Part shown: piece by piece, positions 11,540 through 22,929 of the stretch
How positions within the stretch are numbered: the first letter of the stretch is position 1
How the letters are laid out: each line of letters begins with the position of its first letter
The notes under the pieces: generated by a model
The model's input: the letters and a program-made list of their open reading frames with translations, nothing else
Told to the model about the DNA's origin: nothing
Databases searched by the model: none
From: Dipteris shenzhenensis
Lineage: Eukaryota > Polypodiophyta > Polypodiopsida > Gleicheniales
Strand: one strand, 5' to 3'
Length of the DNA stretch: 64,000 nt
NCBI GenBank assembly: GCA_047967505.1
Contig: CM106538.1
Program-made: the position numbers and the translations under genes

Positions 11540-12960
11540 TGCCACTCTTACATTGGACAGATCAAGAAATTGTAGCCTATATGTCAAAAGCCATGGACTT
11601 GCTACGGAAGAATAAGGCCTCCAAGAAGGCATTCCATTTGTTGAAAATGGACTTTATTTGTTCTCCTCAAAAATGGGTCAGAAATGTTGCGGTTTGAATG
11701 TGCTTAATATTCGCTATCCTGCACTCTCACGAAAGGTATCAATGCTGCTCACCTTCTTTAAGAAAGAACAACCATGGACAAGAATGCTTTCCTATATGTG
11801 TCAGACTATGCGACACTTTTTTATGGTAAATGGGAAGTGGATGCCTAGGAGCTTTTACTTGGGAAATTTATGGGGAAAATTCGAAACTGCCCCTTTGCCT
11901 TAGCACTCATTCATGATTGGAAAGAGGTCCTATCTAATATCAAATGGGATCCTGCAAACCCCCATAACAACTCTTTGAGGAGTGAGAGCATATATTGGAG
12001 TGCAATTTTTGATCCTCCCCTTGCTTGTTAGGAGCCTGTCATATCATATAATTTGCGCGAAATGGGTGTGAGATGCATTGCAGATGTGATAGATGATCAG
12101 AGGCAACTTCTTGCTTTTCCTCAGATCATGGCCAAATACAATCTTGGAATGCACCACAGGCCTATCTAGAAGAAAATAAAAGATCTTTTGCATCCGTTAT
12201 TGCCTATTCCCCAGTTCTCACATGATAACAAGTTAGCTAACTGGAAGTTATGTCCCAATGGGCTGAATATGTACCCTGTGCCTATAAGCAAACTCACCTC
12301 TATGACAACATACAGACCTCTGCAGCCCATGCTATGGATACACACTCATGCAAATTATTTATGGCATATGCAAAAACCCCTCTTGGTGGTCAAGGAACTT
12401 GAGTGTTTTATGGAAGGCCAAGCTGCCTCTCAAACAAAGACTATTTCTTTGGTGATGCATTACTGAAACATTGCCAATTGGAACTACTCAGGAGGAAGAT
12501 ATCCACTGCCACAGCTACCTGTTTACGATGCCAGGCACATGCAGAGATAGTACTATGGTTTTGTCAATGCTCTAGGCTTTTGAATGCAAAGATTTCAAGG
12601 TTCTTATGTCTTAGATTCTCGAATACCAGATTTGAAAAAAAATTTGGCTTTTTGGCAGATGTCCTACTCCATTGTGACCTTATTCTGAATTCCTTCACTG
12701 GATTAGATTTTGGGCTCTATGGACCTTCTGGACTGAACCTAATATGTCATACTTGCACAAACACTTCCATCAGCCCTATGAATTCTTCAGAGCTTCCTTA
12801 AGGCAATCTGTTTATGATGCCTGCAAGGAAGGAGATCTAGACAGAGGTCTTGCATGGAGATAGTTCATTTGTGTTTTTAATTTGGGCTCTCCACTTTTAG
12901 GAGAGTCTCTTTATACAATATTAATTTTATAATACAAGCCCATGGAATCACTAAAAAAAA
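11540..12960 (+). mobile_element. Degenerate LINE, region from the post-RT domain to the 3' end
   Basis: Several plus-strand frames, broken by stops and shifts, read in the order expected of the C-terminal half of a plant LINE ORF2. First comes a CCGLNVLNIRYPALSRKV block (like the family's GGLGVxN...AL..K motif), then NLREMGVRCIADVIDDQRQL with FPQIMAKYNLG. Next is the zf-RVT entry WKAKLPLKQRLFLW near 12410, with a CLRCQAHAEIVLWFCQC cysteine cluster. The end is GLAW, followed by a short A-run at about 12952-12960 that could be the poly(A) tail. The sequence differs from the 31-38 kb LINE, so this is another, older lineage. Frames are too damaged for function. Confidence 0.6.
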
Positions 12961-13252
12961 GTATGTGTGTGTGTGTGTGTGTGTGTACTAATTATACCCA
13001 AAAAAACCATTCAATGCCTCAACTATATTATCCAGCACATGGGATTTGTGTCTACATTATCATATCCCACAAATGCAGCAAGTCAAAAGATGCAATATAA
13101 AATTAAATTCTTTAACCAACAAACACAATTGCCCCAACCGTTGTCTAGGTGATGGGTTTTATGTCCACATAATCATGCTTATACCCCAGTATGTCACAGA
13201 CACTAGTCACACTAGTGCAGTTAGCTAGCAATACTTACAGTTGCACTTATAG
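12960..13252. other. (TG)n tract and anonymous sequence
   Basis: A (TG)n run at 12963-12987 directly follows the LINE A-run; the rest is anonymous. Confidence 0.5.
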
Positions 13253-13564
13253 TCACTTCTTATTTTTAATTTATTTTTTATTTTTGTATAACACAAGAAT
13301 TTTAAGTTTTTTTTGTTGACCCTCACTTTGAAGAAACCTTTAAAAAATCTATTTTCACATGTCTACAGTCTATAATATATGATGCTTGAAATTTATATAT
13401 TGCTACATACATTATAATAAATCAATAATTTATTTATTTTTAAAATGTATCTCTAAAAAATATGAAGATTCATAGAGTGTAATTTGTGCGCCAATACAAG
13501 CTAGTAATTGGAAATTACACAACCTAAACATTTTTATTATTTCATGCTTATAGTATATGAAATC
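13253..13564. repeat. AT-rich dispersed repeat, copy 1 (direct repeat of 18278-18592)
   Basis: About 310 bp matches 18278-18592 in the same orientation through shared blocks such as TCACTTTGAAGAAACCT, CACATGTCTACA, GATTCATAGAGTGTAATTTG and CATGCTTATAGTATATGAAA. Small indels lie in A/T runs. There is no coding potential. Confidence 0.85.
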
Positions 13565-13599
13565 TATAGATTTGTTATTGCATAACCATGCGGGTTAGC

Positions 13600-13905
13600 A
13601 GCAGTGACCTAGAGGGGTGTGCGAGGGTAGGCTAGCCACCGCAAGGGTTGATGGTTCGGGGATCTCCAAGCAGTTGTAGTCTTCAATGGCGGCTTCTCTA
13701 ATCGTCAGACGGTTCTATATGCATGCTATTACTAGCATTCCAAGGTCATTGTGTATAGAGATGTTGTGCGAGCTATTGCTCCGGAATATAGTGTTCTTGA
13801 ATGTTCTGTCATTCTCTTTATATCTGTATTCTGTTCTCATGGATGTTACATGTATTGTTTGTCTATTGTTTCCCTAGCGTCTGCACGTATTTATGACGCT
13901 ACACA
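13600..13905 (+). repeat. Possible 5' LTR remnant of the downstream Gypsy-like element
   Basis: The segment precedes the gag frame and ends at ...GACGCTACA, directly followed by CATTGGCGATCACGATG, which looks like the TGG-starting primer-binding-site position of an LTR retrotransposon. No second LTR is present to confirm it, because the element is truncated, so this call rests on position only. Confidence 0.35.
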
Positions 13906-13970
13906 TTGGCGATCACGATGTGCATTCCTACCATTACACAAGGAATTCGTGATTGGGCAATTGAGCACTC

Positions 13971-15454
13971 ATGTCATTAGCTCCTTGCCATCATTGCGGA
14001 GGCACTTCACATGGAAGTTTGCACGAACTTGCACTCACTCTAGAGCAGATTCGGGAGGAGATTGCTATGGTGAGGAGGCACATCCATGGATTTCAAGATG
14101 AACTCTATCGGATGCGATCTAACCCCCAGCATCCTGCTTACAGTCAAGTGAGTGCAAAAATTCCAGTGATGAACCTCATCCAATGGTCATGGCAGTGCAT
14201 TTTGTGATTGTTATCTTCCCAGTAGGCATGATTGTGTACATGCTCGAAAGGACCTCCTAATCCCTTGACATTGATGGCGCAGCTATAGCAGCACAACAGT
14301 GATCCTAAGCCTGGAGACGACAGCCCGCAAGAAGCTTCGAGAGGAGTCAATCGACGTCAGAGTCCACCTGCATAGTCAGTTTGACCGCCAAAGCTGTGAA
14401 TACAGGTCTCGATTGATGCATGCCAGGTGCTGAGTGCATCTTCGTCTCCAACTGAGATTTCAATGGCTTCTCGTAATCTCTTCAATCAAGGAAGGCCATT
14501 TGGAGGAGCACCAAATGTTGGAGGCACTGTGATGGTTGCGACAGCTCTTGCGGTTGCGGCGGGTAATGTCAAGTATGCCAAGTATTTGAGGAAAAAGTCG
14601 GATGGCCCCAATGCACATGTTTGGATGTTCGAAAAGGTGTATGCGATCAACAATCCGGGAGTTGTGGTATCGCTCCAACAAGAGGAAATTTTTGAGTCAA
14701 CCTTATCGGGTAAGGCAGCACGCTAGTTGGTAGAGTACGCAATGAATCATTTTGCCACATATGATGTGGCCCGTGACACATTCTTAAGGTGGTCTCGTCA
14801 AGAAAAAATGATTCCGCAAACTCTGGAGAGATTGCGAAGCTTGGAGCAAGGTGATTAGGATGTGGAAGGTTATGCATCCAAATTCAATTTACTCTGGCAA
14901 CATGTGCCTGCGGCTCAAAGCCCTGCTTAGGAGGTACTCAATGACTACTTCATTTTGGGGCTGTCACGGGATCTGTGGATGGTGTTGGCCATAGTGGATC
15001 GGACACAGATGATGCTCGTGGCGGTCATGGCACAAGCAGTGCGAGTGGGGAATCGTTGCATGGGAGGACATCTAGGAACTGCAAATCCATGAAGAGCAAA
15101 TCCAAGAAGAATATGTCTAAATCAAAGAAGTCGGATGACAGTGAGGAAGATTCGGATGCGACCAGTTCGGACAGAAGGTCTGAAGGTACCAGTTCGGAGG
15201 ATTCTGACTCGGAAGCAGAGACAAAGGCCCGAAGAGCCTCTAAAGGGGGTAAGGGCACACCAGTGGCTTCCAGAGAAGGATCTGTCCCTAAAGGCTTGAA
15301 GGGGATATGGTGTACTCACTGCCGCAATCCTGGTCACTCCATAATCGATTGTGCTCTTAACGCAAATTGGTGCGCGATTTGCTTGACTAATACACACAAC
15401 ATAGTGGCATGCCACTACAATGGGTGCAGCTTGAGAGCGGTTGGTCAGCAGTAG
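13971..15454 (+). pseudogene. Ty3/Gypsy-like gag polyprotein, broken
   Basis: Plus-strand frames, linked by several stops and shifts, read as a gag. An N-terminal helical segment (HELALTLEQIREEIAMVRRH) comes first. A retrotransposon-gag core follows around 14.46-15.0 kb, with W-M-F-E-K-V, a NHFATYDVARDTFLRW block, EGYASKFNLLWQHVP and NDYFILGLSRDLW. Next is an acidic Ser-rich stretch (SDDSEEDSDATSSDRRSEG) and a CX2CX4HX4C zinc knuckle (CTHCRNPGHSIIDC) near 15.32 kb, followed by a second Cys/His group (WCAICLTNTHNIVACH). Gag forms the particle and binds RNA. A stop at 14724-14726 and others in the core rule out an intact product. Confidence 0.75.
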
Positions 15455-15935
15455 CAAGATGTAGCTACGTCTTTTGTGCAAGAAGAGTTGTAGAAGCAAG
15501 CGTTCCAGCCCCAGCAACAGATGTTCCAACGAGGCAAAGGCGACGGTGGCTGTGGATGCAGACGGTGAGGCAGGGGTCATGGTCAGAATCAACCGAAAAC
15601 CTATCTGTTTGGCTCGGGCGAAGGCCGGGCGAAGGCCATTGGCCGAATGAATGCCTGGAGGCTCAAGAATGGGATCGGCAACGTGCGGAGTGGCAAAAAA
15701 TGTTTGAGAAAATGTTAAGCACTTCGATGGTACACATTGTTAGTGATGATCCGCTAGTGTGCCCGGAGATTAGCATAATCACCCGTGCTGGTACCAAGCT
15801 GCGAGGACCGACTCCCAAGATCGGTGACAAGATGCTGGATTGGTCAGCTCAGGAACACATTCAACACCAAGTTTTCGACTTTGTGGATGAAGGAGCCACC
15901 ATTGATGTCTCTACCAGAGTCCGCAATGATGCCCA

Positions 15936-16775
15936 GTGAGGCACTTAAGGTGCAGTTTGCGGAACCAGTTGTTCAATCGGAGGCAGAGACTCAAGCCAAG
16001 TTTAAATTACACTTACCAGGAAATGGTCCAAAGGGCGGTCGAAGCAACTCTGTTATTGGTCGCTAACCAAGCCAAGAGGCGAGCAAATTCTCCGCAAAGG
16101 GAGCCGAGGTTGGAGTGCATTTTGGGCAGCTCCTATCCAAATTCATTGGGCAGATTACTTAATCTAGTTCCGGGATTCCACCAACAATTGTTGCATTCCC
16201 TGCACATGAAGTTTGAACCAGAAGAGGTGGAGCTATGTCAAGCTGATTCATGCCCAGTTCCGATAGTTCCTTTGACAGACATGAGAATTCCGATGATTTC
16301 TACAAAGGCACAAGGTCGAACATTTGCTCAGGTGCTAGTAGATGGTAGTTCGGGTGTCAATATTATCACTTTGAAGACCTGTCAAGAAATGGGATGGGTG
16401 TCTTGGGAGTCAATGCCATTCTTAGTCCACATGGCTAATCAACACCGGGTTCGACCACTCAAAATCTTGCGGGCCGTTGTTCTAGAAGTGGCAGGCATAT
16501 CATTCGTGGTGTCCTTTGTGGTGCTCAACATGGAAGCCACAACACCAAAGTATAGCGTCCCGTTGGGTAGGCCTTGGTTGCGGCAAGCAAAGGTCAAGCA
16601 AAATTGGGAGCAAAACATCATTTCAATGTGGAGAGGAAAGAAGAAAGTGCGAGTCACAATGGGAGTGGCAGCATCATTGGCAGATGCGGTCCGACCTGTG
16701 TTGGTCGAGACAGTGAACATGGCAAACGAATTGGAGGATGATGAGAGGAGGACGCTTTTCTCAAGGAAAACCTAG
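15936..16775 (+). pseudogene. Ty3/Gypsy-like aspartic protease segment of pol
   Basis: A 279-codon open frame continues the pol region. It holds AQVLVDGSSGVNIITL, the retropepsin active-site motif in the plant D-G-x-S-G-V-N-I form, at about 16333-16368 (near residues 133-145). It also holds the second protease landmark PLGRPWLRQAKV near 16.56 kb. Downstream of this frame, past further stops and in other phases, come a linker like SKPIKVITLL and the pre-RT block YADMKD/G-M-D followed by PDFTLTK near 17.1-17.17 kb. The RT core itself is absent: recognisable pol sequence stops at about 17250 where another element begins. Confidence 0.75.
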
Positions 16776-17252
16776 AGTTGGTTCCTATCTTCACCATCGA
16801 TGTGGAAGGCATTATAGACAGTTACATGCAACAAAGTTGCCTAGCAAACGCATTCAGCCCTGTTCGGAAGGAGTTTGAGCCCAGCAAGTAGTAGTAGAAT
16901 TGGATATACAGGATCTCCTACAGTAGGAGAGGGAATTCGAAGAACAAATGAGCAGAGTCACAAAATTTCAGGAGGATGCACAGGATACAATTTATCTCGA
17001 AGCGAATGGCACATCTAAACCAATCAAAGTCATCACTTTGTTGACAACTGAATTCTGCAACGAATTGATTGCCTTGTTGCGGGAATTTTTGATGTGTTCG
17101 CCTAGGACTATGCAGATATGAAGGATATGGATCTAAAGTTTTACCAACACTAGGTCAAACCAGATTTCACTTTGACGAAGATACAGAGGTATCATATGAA
17201 TTCGCACGTGGCCAAACAAGTGCCGGAAGAACTGGACCACTTATTGCATAAG

Positions 17253-17845
17253 TTTATTGTTTTTTGGTTTAGATTGGTTCATAGTTGCATGCTTTTTTTT
17301 TTCGGAATAGTTCATAAATGAATAATTTAGTATAATTTTTGTTAAAGTGGTTGGATTTTATTGTCCTTAGTTGAAAACCATAGTAATTTATTTATTTTTA
17401 GTATTAGTAATTTATTTATTTCTAAGTATTTATAAAATACTCATCAGTTTCTTTAAGAAAAAGCCATGCATTGGTTGGAGATTGGCTTATGCCAATGTAT
17501 AACAATTTAGAGAAGAATGGAAAATATATATTATTATGTGTGTTAGTTCGGGGTTTGCCTATGTTGACCTGTAACAACTTGCACATAGACGTAAAATATG
17601 TATTAATTTAAAAAGAAGAGTCCAAACATAATGCTAGACTTTAACCCAATTGTGCCTTGCTTATGCGGACCAATAGTAGCTCGTCTAGCTTTGTGGCTCG
17701 CAATTATTGTTTTGTGTCAAATCGCAAATTACACTCTACAAATCTTTACATTGGTTTAGAAAGCAACAATCGATAGACTATAATATATCTACAATGAAAA
17801 AAAAGCATGCAACTATGAACCGATCTATAAACCAAAAATCAATAA
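17253..17845. mobile_element. MITE-like element with about 45-bp imperfect terminal inverted repeats
   Basis: The left end (17253-17302, TTTTTTGGTTTAG then GGTTCATAGTTGCATGC and a T-run) is matched in reverse complement by the right end (about 17797-17845, A-run, GCATGCAACTATGAACC, TCTATAAACC, AAAAATCAATAA). The interior is AT-rich and non-coding. Parts of it recur in reverse orientation: 17625-17800 at 19195-19365 and 17380-17610 at 20930-21190. That family behaviour supports a transposon. Superfamily and target-site duplication could not be settled. Confidence 0.7.
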
Positions 17846-18277
17846 GTTGTAGCTTGGATATAAGTGTGGGTAGATAGCATAGGTGAGCTAGCCCTCTACT
17901 CCTCATACTTTAAAATAGATAAATAGAACTTACATATTTGTTTTGCAGATTTGCTCATCCTTTTAAAAGTTCTTCTTTATGTTTTTGAGGCTCTTTAAGG
18001 GAGCACCAAAATTAGGAAAATGTGAATAGTACAATGGCGATGGCAACATATATATGTATGTATGCATTAGATATAATTGCATGGCAAGATGCCATGATGG
18101 AAAATTATGACCTGTGAACTTCACAAGAGAATTTTCTGACGTCTTTTCTTTCTTTGTGAATTCCATCTTAGTATCATTCAATCAACACCTTGAAGCAAGA
18201 TTTAGCAAGTATGTCCAAACAAAATCTCTTCTTATATTGATGATTGCTCCTACGTCTTCTTAGATATTAAGGTAAGT
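17846..18277. other. AT-rich sequence without recognisable gene
   Basis: Nothing supported beyond AT-richness. Confidence 0.4.
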
Positions 18278-18592
18278 CATTTCTTATTTTTAATTTCTTT
18301 TTTATTTTTTTGACACATCAATTTTAAGTTGTTTTGTTGACCTTCACTTTGAAGAAACCTAGAAATAATTTATTATCACATGTCTACAATCTATAGTATA
18401 TGATGCATTAAATTTATACATATATTGCTACATTCATTATAATAAATCAATAATTTTTTTAAAAATAATTATGTCTTTCTAAAAATTATGAAGATTCATA
18501 GAGTGTAATTTGTGGGCCGATACAAGGTATCAATTGCAAACTACACAACCTAAACATTTTTATTATTTCATGCTTATAGTATATGAAATCCA
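18278..18592. repeat. AT-rich dispersed repeat, copy 2
   Basis: Same-orientation match to 13253-13564. The shared block with GATTCATAGAGTGTAATTTG also resembles the reverse complement of 17735-17760 in the MITE-like element, so all may be parts of one family. Confidence 0.85.
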
Positions 18593-19194
18593 TTAGGGGA
18601 GAAATGGGGTCTTAAAAGGACCTCATAAGGAATGGATTAAGGGAGGATTATGAAACTTAATTTCATCCTATGTGGAGAGGTCATAATGGAGGTTCAAGTG
18701 TTTTTGCTAGAAATAAAGAGGGAGGGGTCAAAAGAACATCCAAAAGGTTCTAAAAATATAAAACCAAATAGCCTATATTGACACATAATTGGTTGTTGGC
18801 TTGGTGGTAAGGGTCGAAGGATGGAAGCTACATGGTCGTGGGTTTCATATCTTGTCAAGAGCCTTTACATTTTTTGCACCATGGCGAGTTTAATGGGTGT
18901 TCAAGGTGACACTTGCATGCCACCTTTCCACGTGGCAAGACGATCTACCCACTACATTTGGTGGTTTTCTTTTCCAAATCCATGGTATTCTTTCCAAATT
19001 GAAACCACTTTTACAAATTGAAACCACCACCTATGATTTAGGCATAGTAGATTTCACATGCCACCTGAACATACCATTGCCCCACACCTTCTAGCACTCT
19101 CATTGGTATACCTCAAATCACTCTCTAATCCATTGAAATTAGGAAGCACTAGTTGAAGACCCTTTTGAGACCCCAAATCTCCCATAATATATAG
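18593..19194. other. No gene recognised
   Basis: Anonymous sequence with only short open frames (up to 66 codons). Confidence 0.4.
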
Positions 19195-21190
19195 ATTATG
19201 TTCCTAGATATATTATAGTATATCAATTGTTGCTTTCCAAACAAATGTAGAGAATTGTAGCATGTAAAATAATTGCGATCCACAAAACCAACTAAGCTTT
19301 GAACAAACTACTATCAGTTTGGCATAGGCGAGGCACAATTGGTTTAAAGTCTAGGGATGCGTCATTTTTACAAGCAAAAACCTATGAGCAGGTTTATTCG
19401 AGCGTGTTTTTCAAGAGATTCAAAAAATTGTATTTCTTTAGGAAACATGGTTTTCACACTTTTATTTTCACTAGAACTAGATCCCTTTATCATAAAAATA
19501 TACATAATTATCACTCATTTAATTTTACATAATGTAAATTTTCTTCTTCATAGACATCCTTTGTATCCCTACTATTACCAAACAAAAGTATTGAAAAATA
19601 ATTCTTTTAAAAAACATCCCTCATAATCACTCTCAATGTAATAATATTATACATATATATATTATTACTTCTTAAACACATTTATAATAATATGACAAGA
19701 GCTTTCTATTATTTTAATAGCATAAATAATAAGATATTTATGGATATGTTTCTAAACAAGTTTAAATTACTATTAATAAGTATTAACTTGGGCTTACATA
19801 TCACTCTCATTAAACATATGTAATATTTAATACTATATATGCATGATTTTTCAATGTATAATCCCATAGATGTGCTTAAATGGGATTTTTTAAATCAATT
19901 TGAGTGACTAAATTTCTATATTTGGACATTGGATGTGAAAGCTATGCCATTTTTAAGTGTTATCCATGGTAGTTTCGCCAACGAAACTACTTTGGAAGAC
20001 TTACTTCAAAGGGATTTCGTTGGCGAAACTACCTTGATGGCTTACTTCAATGAGCTTACTTTGGATAAACCCTTTCATGAGACTAGGTTGAGAGAGGGTT
20101 TTCAATGTCACCCCCTATTAAGTAAAAGTTGTAAGAAGACTATGCCACTTTTAAAAGTGTTGTCCATCGTAGTTTCGCTGGCGAAACTACTTTGAAAGAC
20201 CTACTTCAAAGGAGTTTCGTTGGCAAAACTACCTTGATGGCTTACTTCAATGAGGTTACTTTGGATAAACCCACCCTTTAAGAGACTAGGTTGAGAGAGG
20301 GTTTTCAATGTCACCCCCTATTAAGTAACAGTTATAAGAATGATCATGAGGGAATTTTCAAAGAGAAGTCTACTCTACATGTGAGTTTCTTTAAAAGCCA
20401 TTTCATTATGTTACTCACAATTCCCAAAGATTTCAATAAATATTTGTATATAAAATAGGCATTGCAATAATACTTTGAATATTTCTAAGTGACTATGTTT
20501 TGTTCCCATCTATTTTTACCAGAGCGAAACTACTTTGAAAGACCTACTTCAAAGAGATTTCATTGGTGAAACTACCTTGATGGCTTACTTCAAAGAGGTT
20601 ACTTTAGATAAACCCTTTCATGAGACTTGGTTGAGAGAGGGTTTTCAATGTCACCCCCTATTAAGTAAAAGTTGTAAGAATGATCATAAGGGAATTTTCA
20701 AAGAGAAGTCTACTCTATATGTGGGTTTCTTCAAAAGCCATTTCATTATGTTACTCACCATTCCCAAAGATTTCAGTAAATATTTGTATATAAAATAGGC
20801 ATTACAATAATACTTTGCATATTTCTAAGTGACTATGTTTTGTTTCGATCTATTTTTACCAAATTTTTACATAGTTGAAAGCTTTTTTTTTCCTTCACTT
20901 GAATGCTCAAAAAATGCTCGTCCCCAAAGTCTATTATCTCTAGATTCTACTTTTAAACTAATATATATTTTTCTATGTGCAAGTTGTTATAGGTCAAGAT
21001 AAGCAAACCCCCAACTCACGCACAATAATATATATTTTTTCATTCATCTGTGAACTGTTACACATTGGCAGAAGCAAATCTCTAACCCATGCATAGTTTT
21101 TTATTAAAGAAACTACTAAATATTTTATCATTTAAAAAAATAAAATAAATTATTACTACTACAAATAAATTATCTAAGAAAACCCTTTCA
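19195..21190. mobile_element. Inverted, longer relative of the 17.25-kb element, with a 1.6-kb interior
   Basis: Bases 19195-19365 are the reverse complement of 17625-17800 (shared TATATTATAG, AATTGTTGCTTTC, AATAATTGCGA, GGCACAATTGG), and 20930-21190 is the reverse complement of about 17380-17610 (shared CAAGTTGTTATAGGTCAA, GGGGTTTGC-type and GTTTCTTTAA blocks). The two halves are adjacent in the short element but separated here by about 1.57 kb containing the hairpin repeat array. The short element may therefore be an internal-deletion derivative of this longer form, or this copy may have received an insertion. The outer termini are not clear. Confidence 0.55.
19938..20875 (+). repeat. Tandem array of three related units with short conserved hairpins
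   Basis: The shared block AAAGACCTACTTCAAAGG / CTACCTTGATGGCTTACTTC / GTCACCCCCTATTAAGTAA occurs three times, with the first landmark near 19990, 20190 and 20530. Copies 2 and 3 also share a longer tail (GGAATTTTCAAAGAGAAGTC, TATTTGTATATAAAATAGGC), giving a 340-bp period. Two frames (19929-20195 and 20535-20798, 88 and 87 codons) carry the same TLEDLLQRDF / ETTLMAYF / LREGFQCHPLLSKSCK segments. Copy 2 is not open in the matching frame, so coding is doubtful. Confidence 0.8.
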
Positions 21191-22234
21191 AAAATATATT
21201 GAAGCGGTTGGTACCAAAACACTCTCTATAACGAAATATTTAATGAAAGAGCACAAGCACATCATTGAACGGCTTTTTGCAAATCCCATGTGCCATTTGA
21301 GCAAACCCTTATAGGGATATCCCAAAGCAGATGGGATACACAAAAGCAAACTACAACTAAAACATTTCACAATTATTATTTTTTTAATAAAAGAAAAAAT
21401 CTATAAAAAGAACTGAGTCATTCACTGACTAGCGCCTGTGAATTCCATGTGTTGGTCCTCTTGTTGAACGAGGAGCGAGCAGATGATGTGCTTGTTTTGC
21501 TGATGCCTCTCCTCAAGCAACCCATGTACTCGCCACTCCTAATGGATTGATACACCCATCCTTCCTTGCCTCCCACCAGCTCGCCTGGTGGTGTCGAGGA
21601 TCATCTCCTCTTGTGCAAACATAAGTGTAATCATCAACAACCTTGGCTTGCTCATACAGGTGTTGCAAGCACGTGCATGATAGAAAAATCACAAATATAA
21701 GTAATAAAAGTCCTAATAGCTGAGTAGAACAAGACCAACCTTTGTTAGCAGTCGCTTTGGATTTTTCTTGAGCCCGTTCGTGTGCCATCTTGGCTTTTGA
21801 CCATTGCCACCATGCATTTCTTTTTTTCAAAGACATGAGCCTTTGCAAACAATGGTTCAAGCTACGAGATACAACAAGCGATGGTAAATAAATTCCTTGA
21901 GGGAGTGCAAGTGAGTTGTGAAACACAAACTCCCCATGCTTGCCTTCTAGAGACCACAAAAAACAATCTTAACGCATAGAAGGGAAGACCAAGGCAAAGA
22001 GAAAACACACCCTATGAAAGAAATAAGCATAGAAAGGCAAAGGGTGAACTTATGCAAACACAAGGACCAAATCTGGGCAAATAAGGGAGCAAGCACAATG
22101 TAAGCCGTATCCAAGAAAAGTCGATCTACCAAGTCGCATGGCAACTCGATCATGGTGGTGGCAAGGAAATCAAAAGAAATTGTGTGTGGAGGGTGATTCA
22201 TAGCTGAGAATGACCTTGAGCACGATACTGATGC
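21191..22234. other. No recognisable gene; one 148-codon minus-strand frame
   Basis: A minus-strand open frame (21959-21513) has a hydrophobic stretch (LLGLLLLIFVIFLSCTCL) that could be membrane-spanning, but nothing supports it as a gene. The remainder is anonymous. Confidence 0.3.
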
Positions 22235-22620
22235 TTGAGCCATTTCTGCGACTCTCAGGTTGTTAATCACAACATCCCAACCGCATTGATTGAGGCTACG
22301 CTGATGGAAGTTCAGAGTTTTTTTGAACTGCCAACAGAAGAACGGCTCAACTACTCATTTCATTCCCTTGCAAAGAACCCAAGAGGGTATGGCATGCATT
22401 ACTGCTATCCTCAAACAGAATTTAGCGCCCCTCTTGCTCACTAAGGTAGGATGCTATCTTAATGCTCTCTTGCTACTATCTTCTCTTTCTTGGATAAAAA
22501 ATATGCTAAGGTAGGCTGCAACAGTAAAGGCTGAATTGAAGAAGGAAGTGGACTATCCAAATGGCTTCAAAAAGTGTTCTATGCATATGCGACCAGTATG
22601 GGGGCTCACAAGGCTACCAC
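22235..22620 (+). pseudogene. 2-oxoglutarate/Fe(II) dioxygenase fragment (DIOX_N region)
   Basis: The plus-strand frame reads QVVNHNIPTALIEATLMEVQ then FFELPTEERLNYSFHS and PRGYGMHYC, the N-terminal domain pattern of plant 2OG-dependent dioxygenases (V-x-N-H-G-I-P, FF.LP.EEK, GYG). A stop follows at 22441-22443. The catalytic jelly-roll with HxD...H and RxS is not found downstream. It is either one exon whose partners are lost or a gene relic; no intact gene can be built here. Confidence 0.5.
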
Positions 22621-22859
22621 CAGTTAGTTGCCTGCACGATCAGGCCAACCAGGCTGGTCTATTCTGGCCAACCATGCCAACTGGAATTAGGGCCATATAT
22701 GTGGCCCTTAGCTGGCCCATTACGACATTCCACTTGGCTAGTCTTATGGCTAGCTGGGGGGTTGCACAACTCGTACATGATTTCTGCACTTCATGCATGC
22801 TTTAGTGGAAGTTTAGATCGAGAACCAGAGAATGACACGTGCCAACATGTGTGCTAAGA

Positions 22860-22929
22860 ACAAATGGTCCCCAAACATTTGGATGTAGTTTGCACAAATG
22901 GTCCCCAAACATTTGGATGCAGTTTGTCA
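22860..22929. repeat. 34-bp tandem duplication
   Basis: ACAAATGGTCCCCAAACATT and the following GGATG(T/C)AGTTTG occur twice in direct succession. Confidence 0.9.

Larger units (their letters stand above)
13600..17252 (+). mobile_element. Truncated Ty3/Gypsy-like LTR retrotransposon (gag-protease-start of RT)
   Basis: The order possible LTR, primer-binding-site position, gag, zinc knuckle, protease, pre-RT matches the 5' third of a Ty3/Gypsy element. RT, RNase H, integrase and the 3' LTR are missing. They are not found after the inverted-repeat element that begins at 17253, so loss was by deletion rather than by simple interruption. Confidence 0.75.

Noticed and set aside
19929-20798. A duplicated small protein gene in the hairpin array
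   Set aside because: The matching frame is broken in the middle copy, and starts and ends differ; DNA-level repeat structure explains the similarity.
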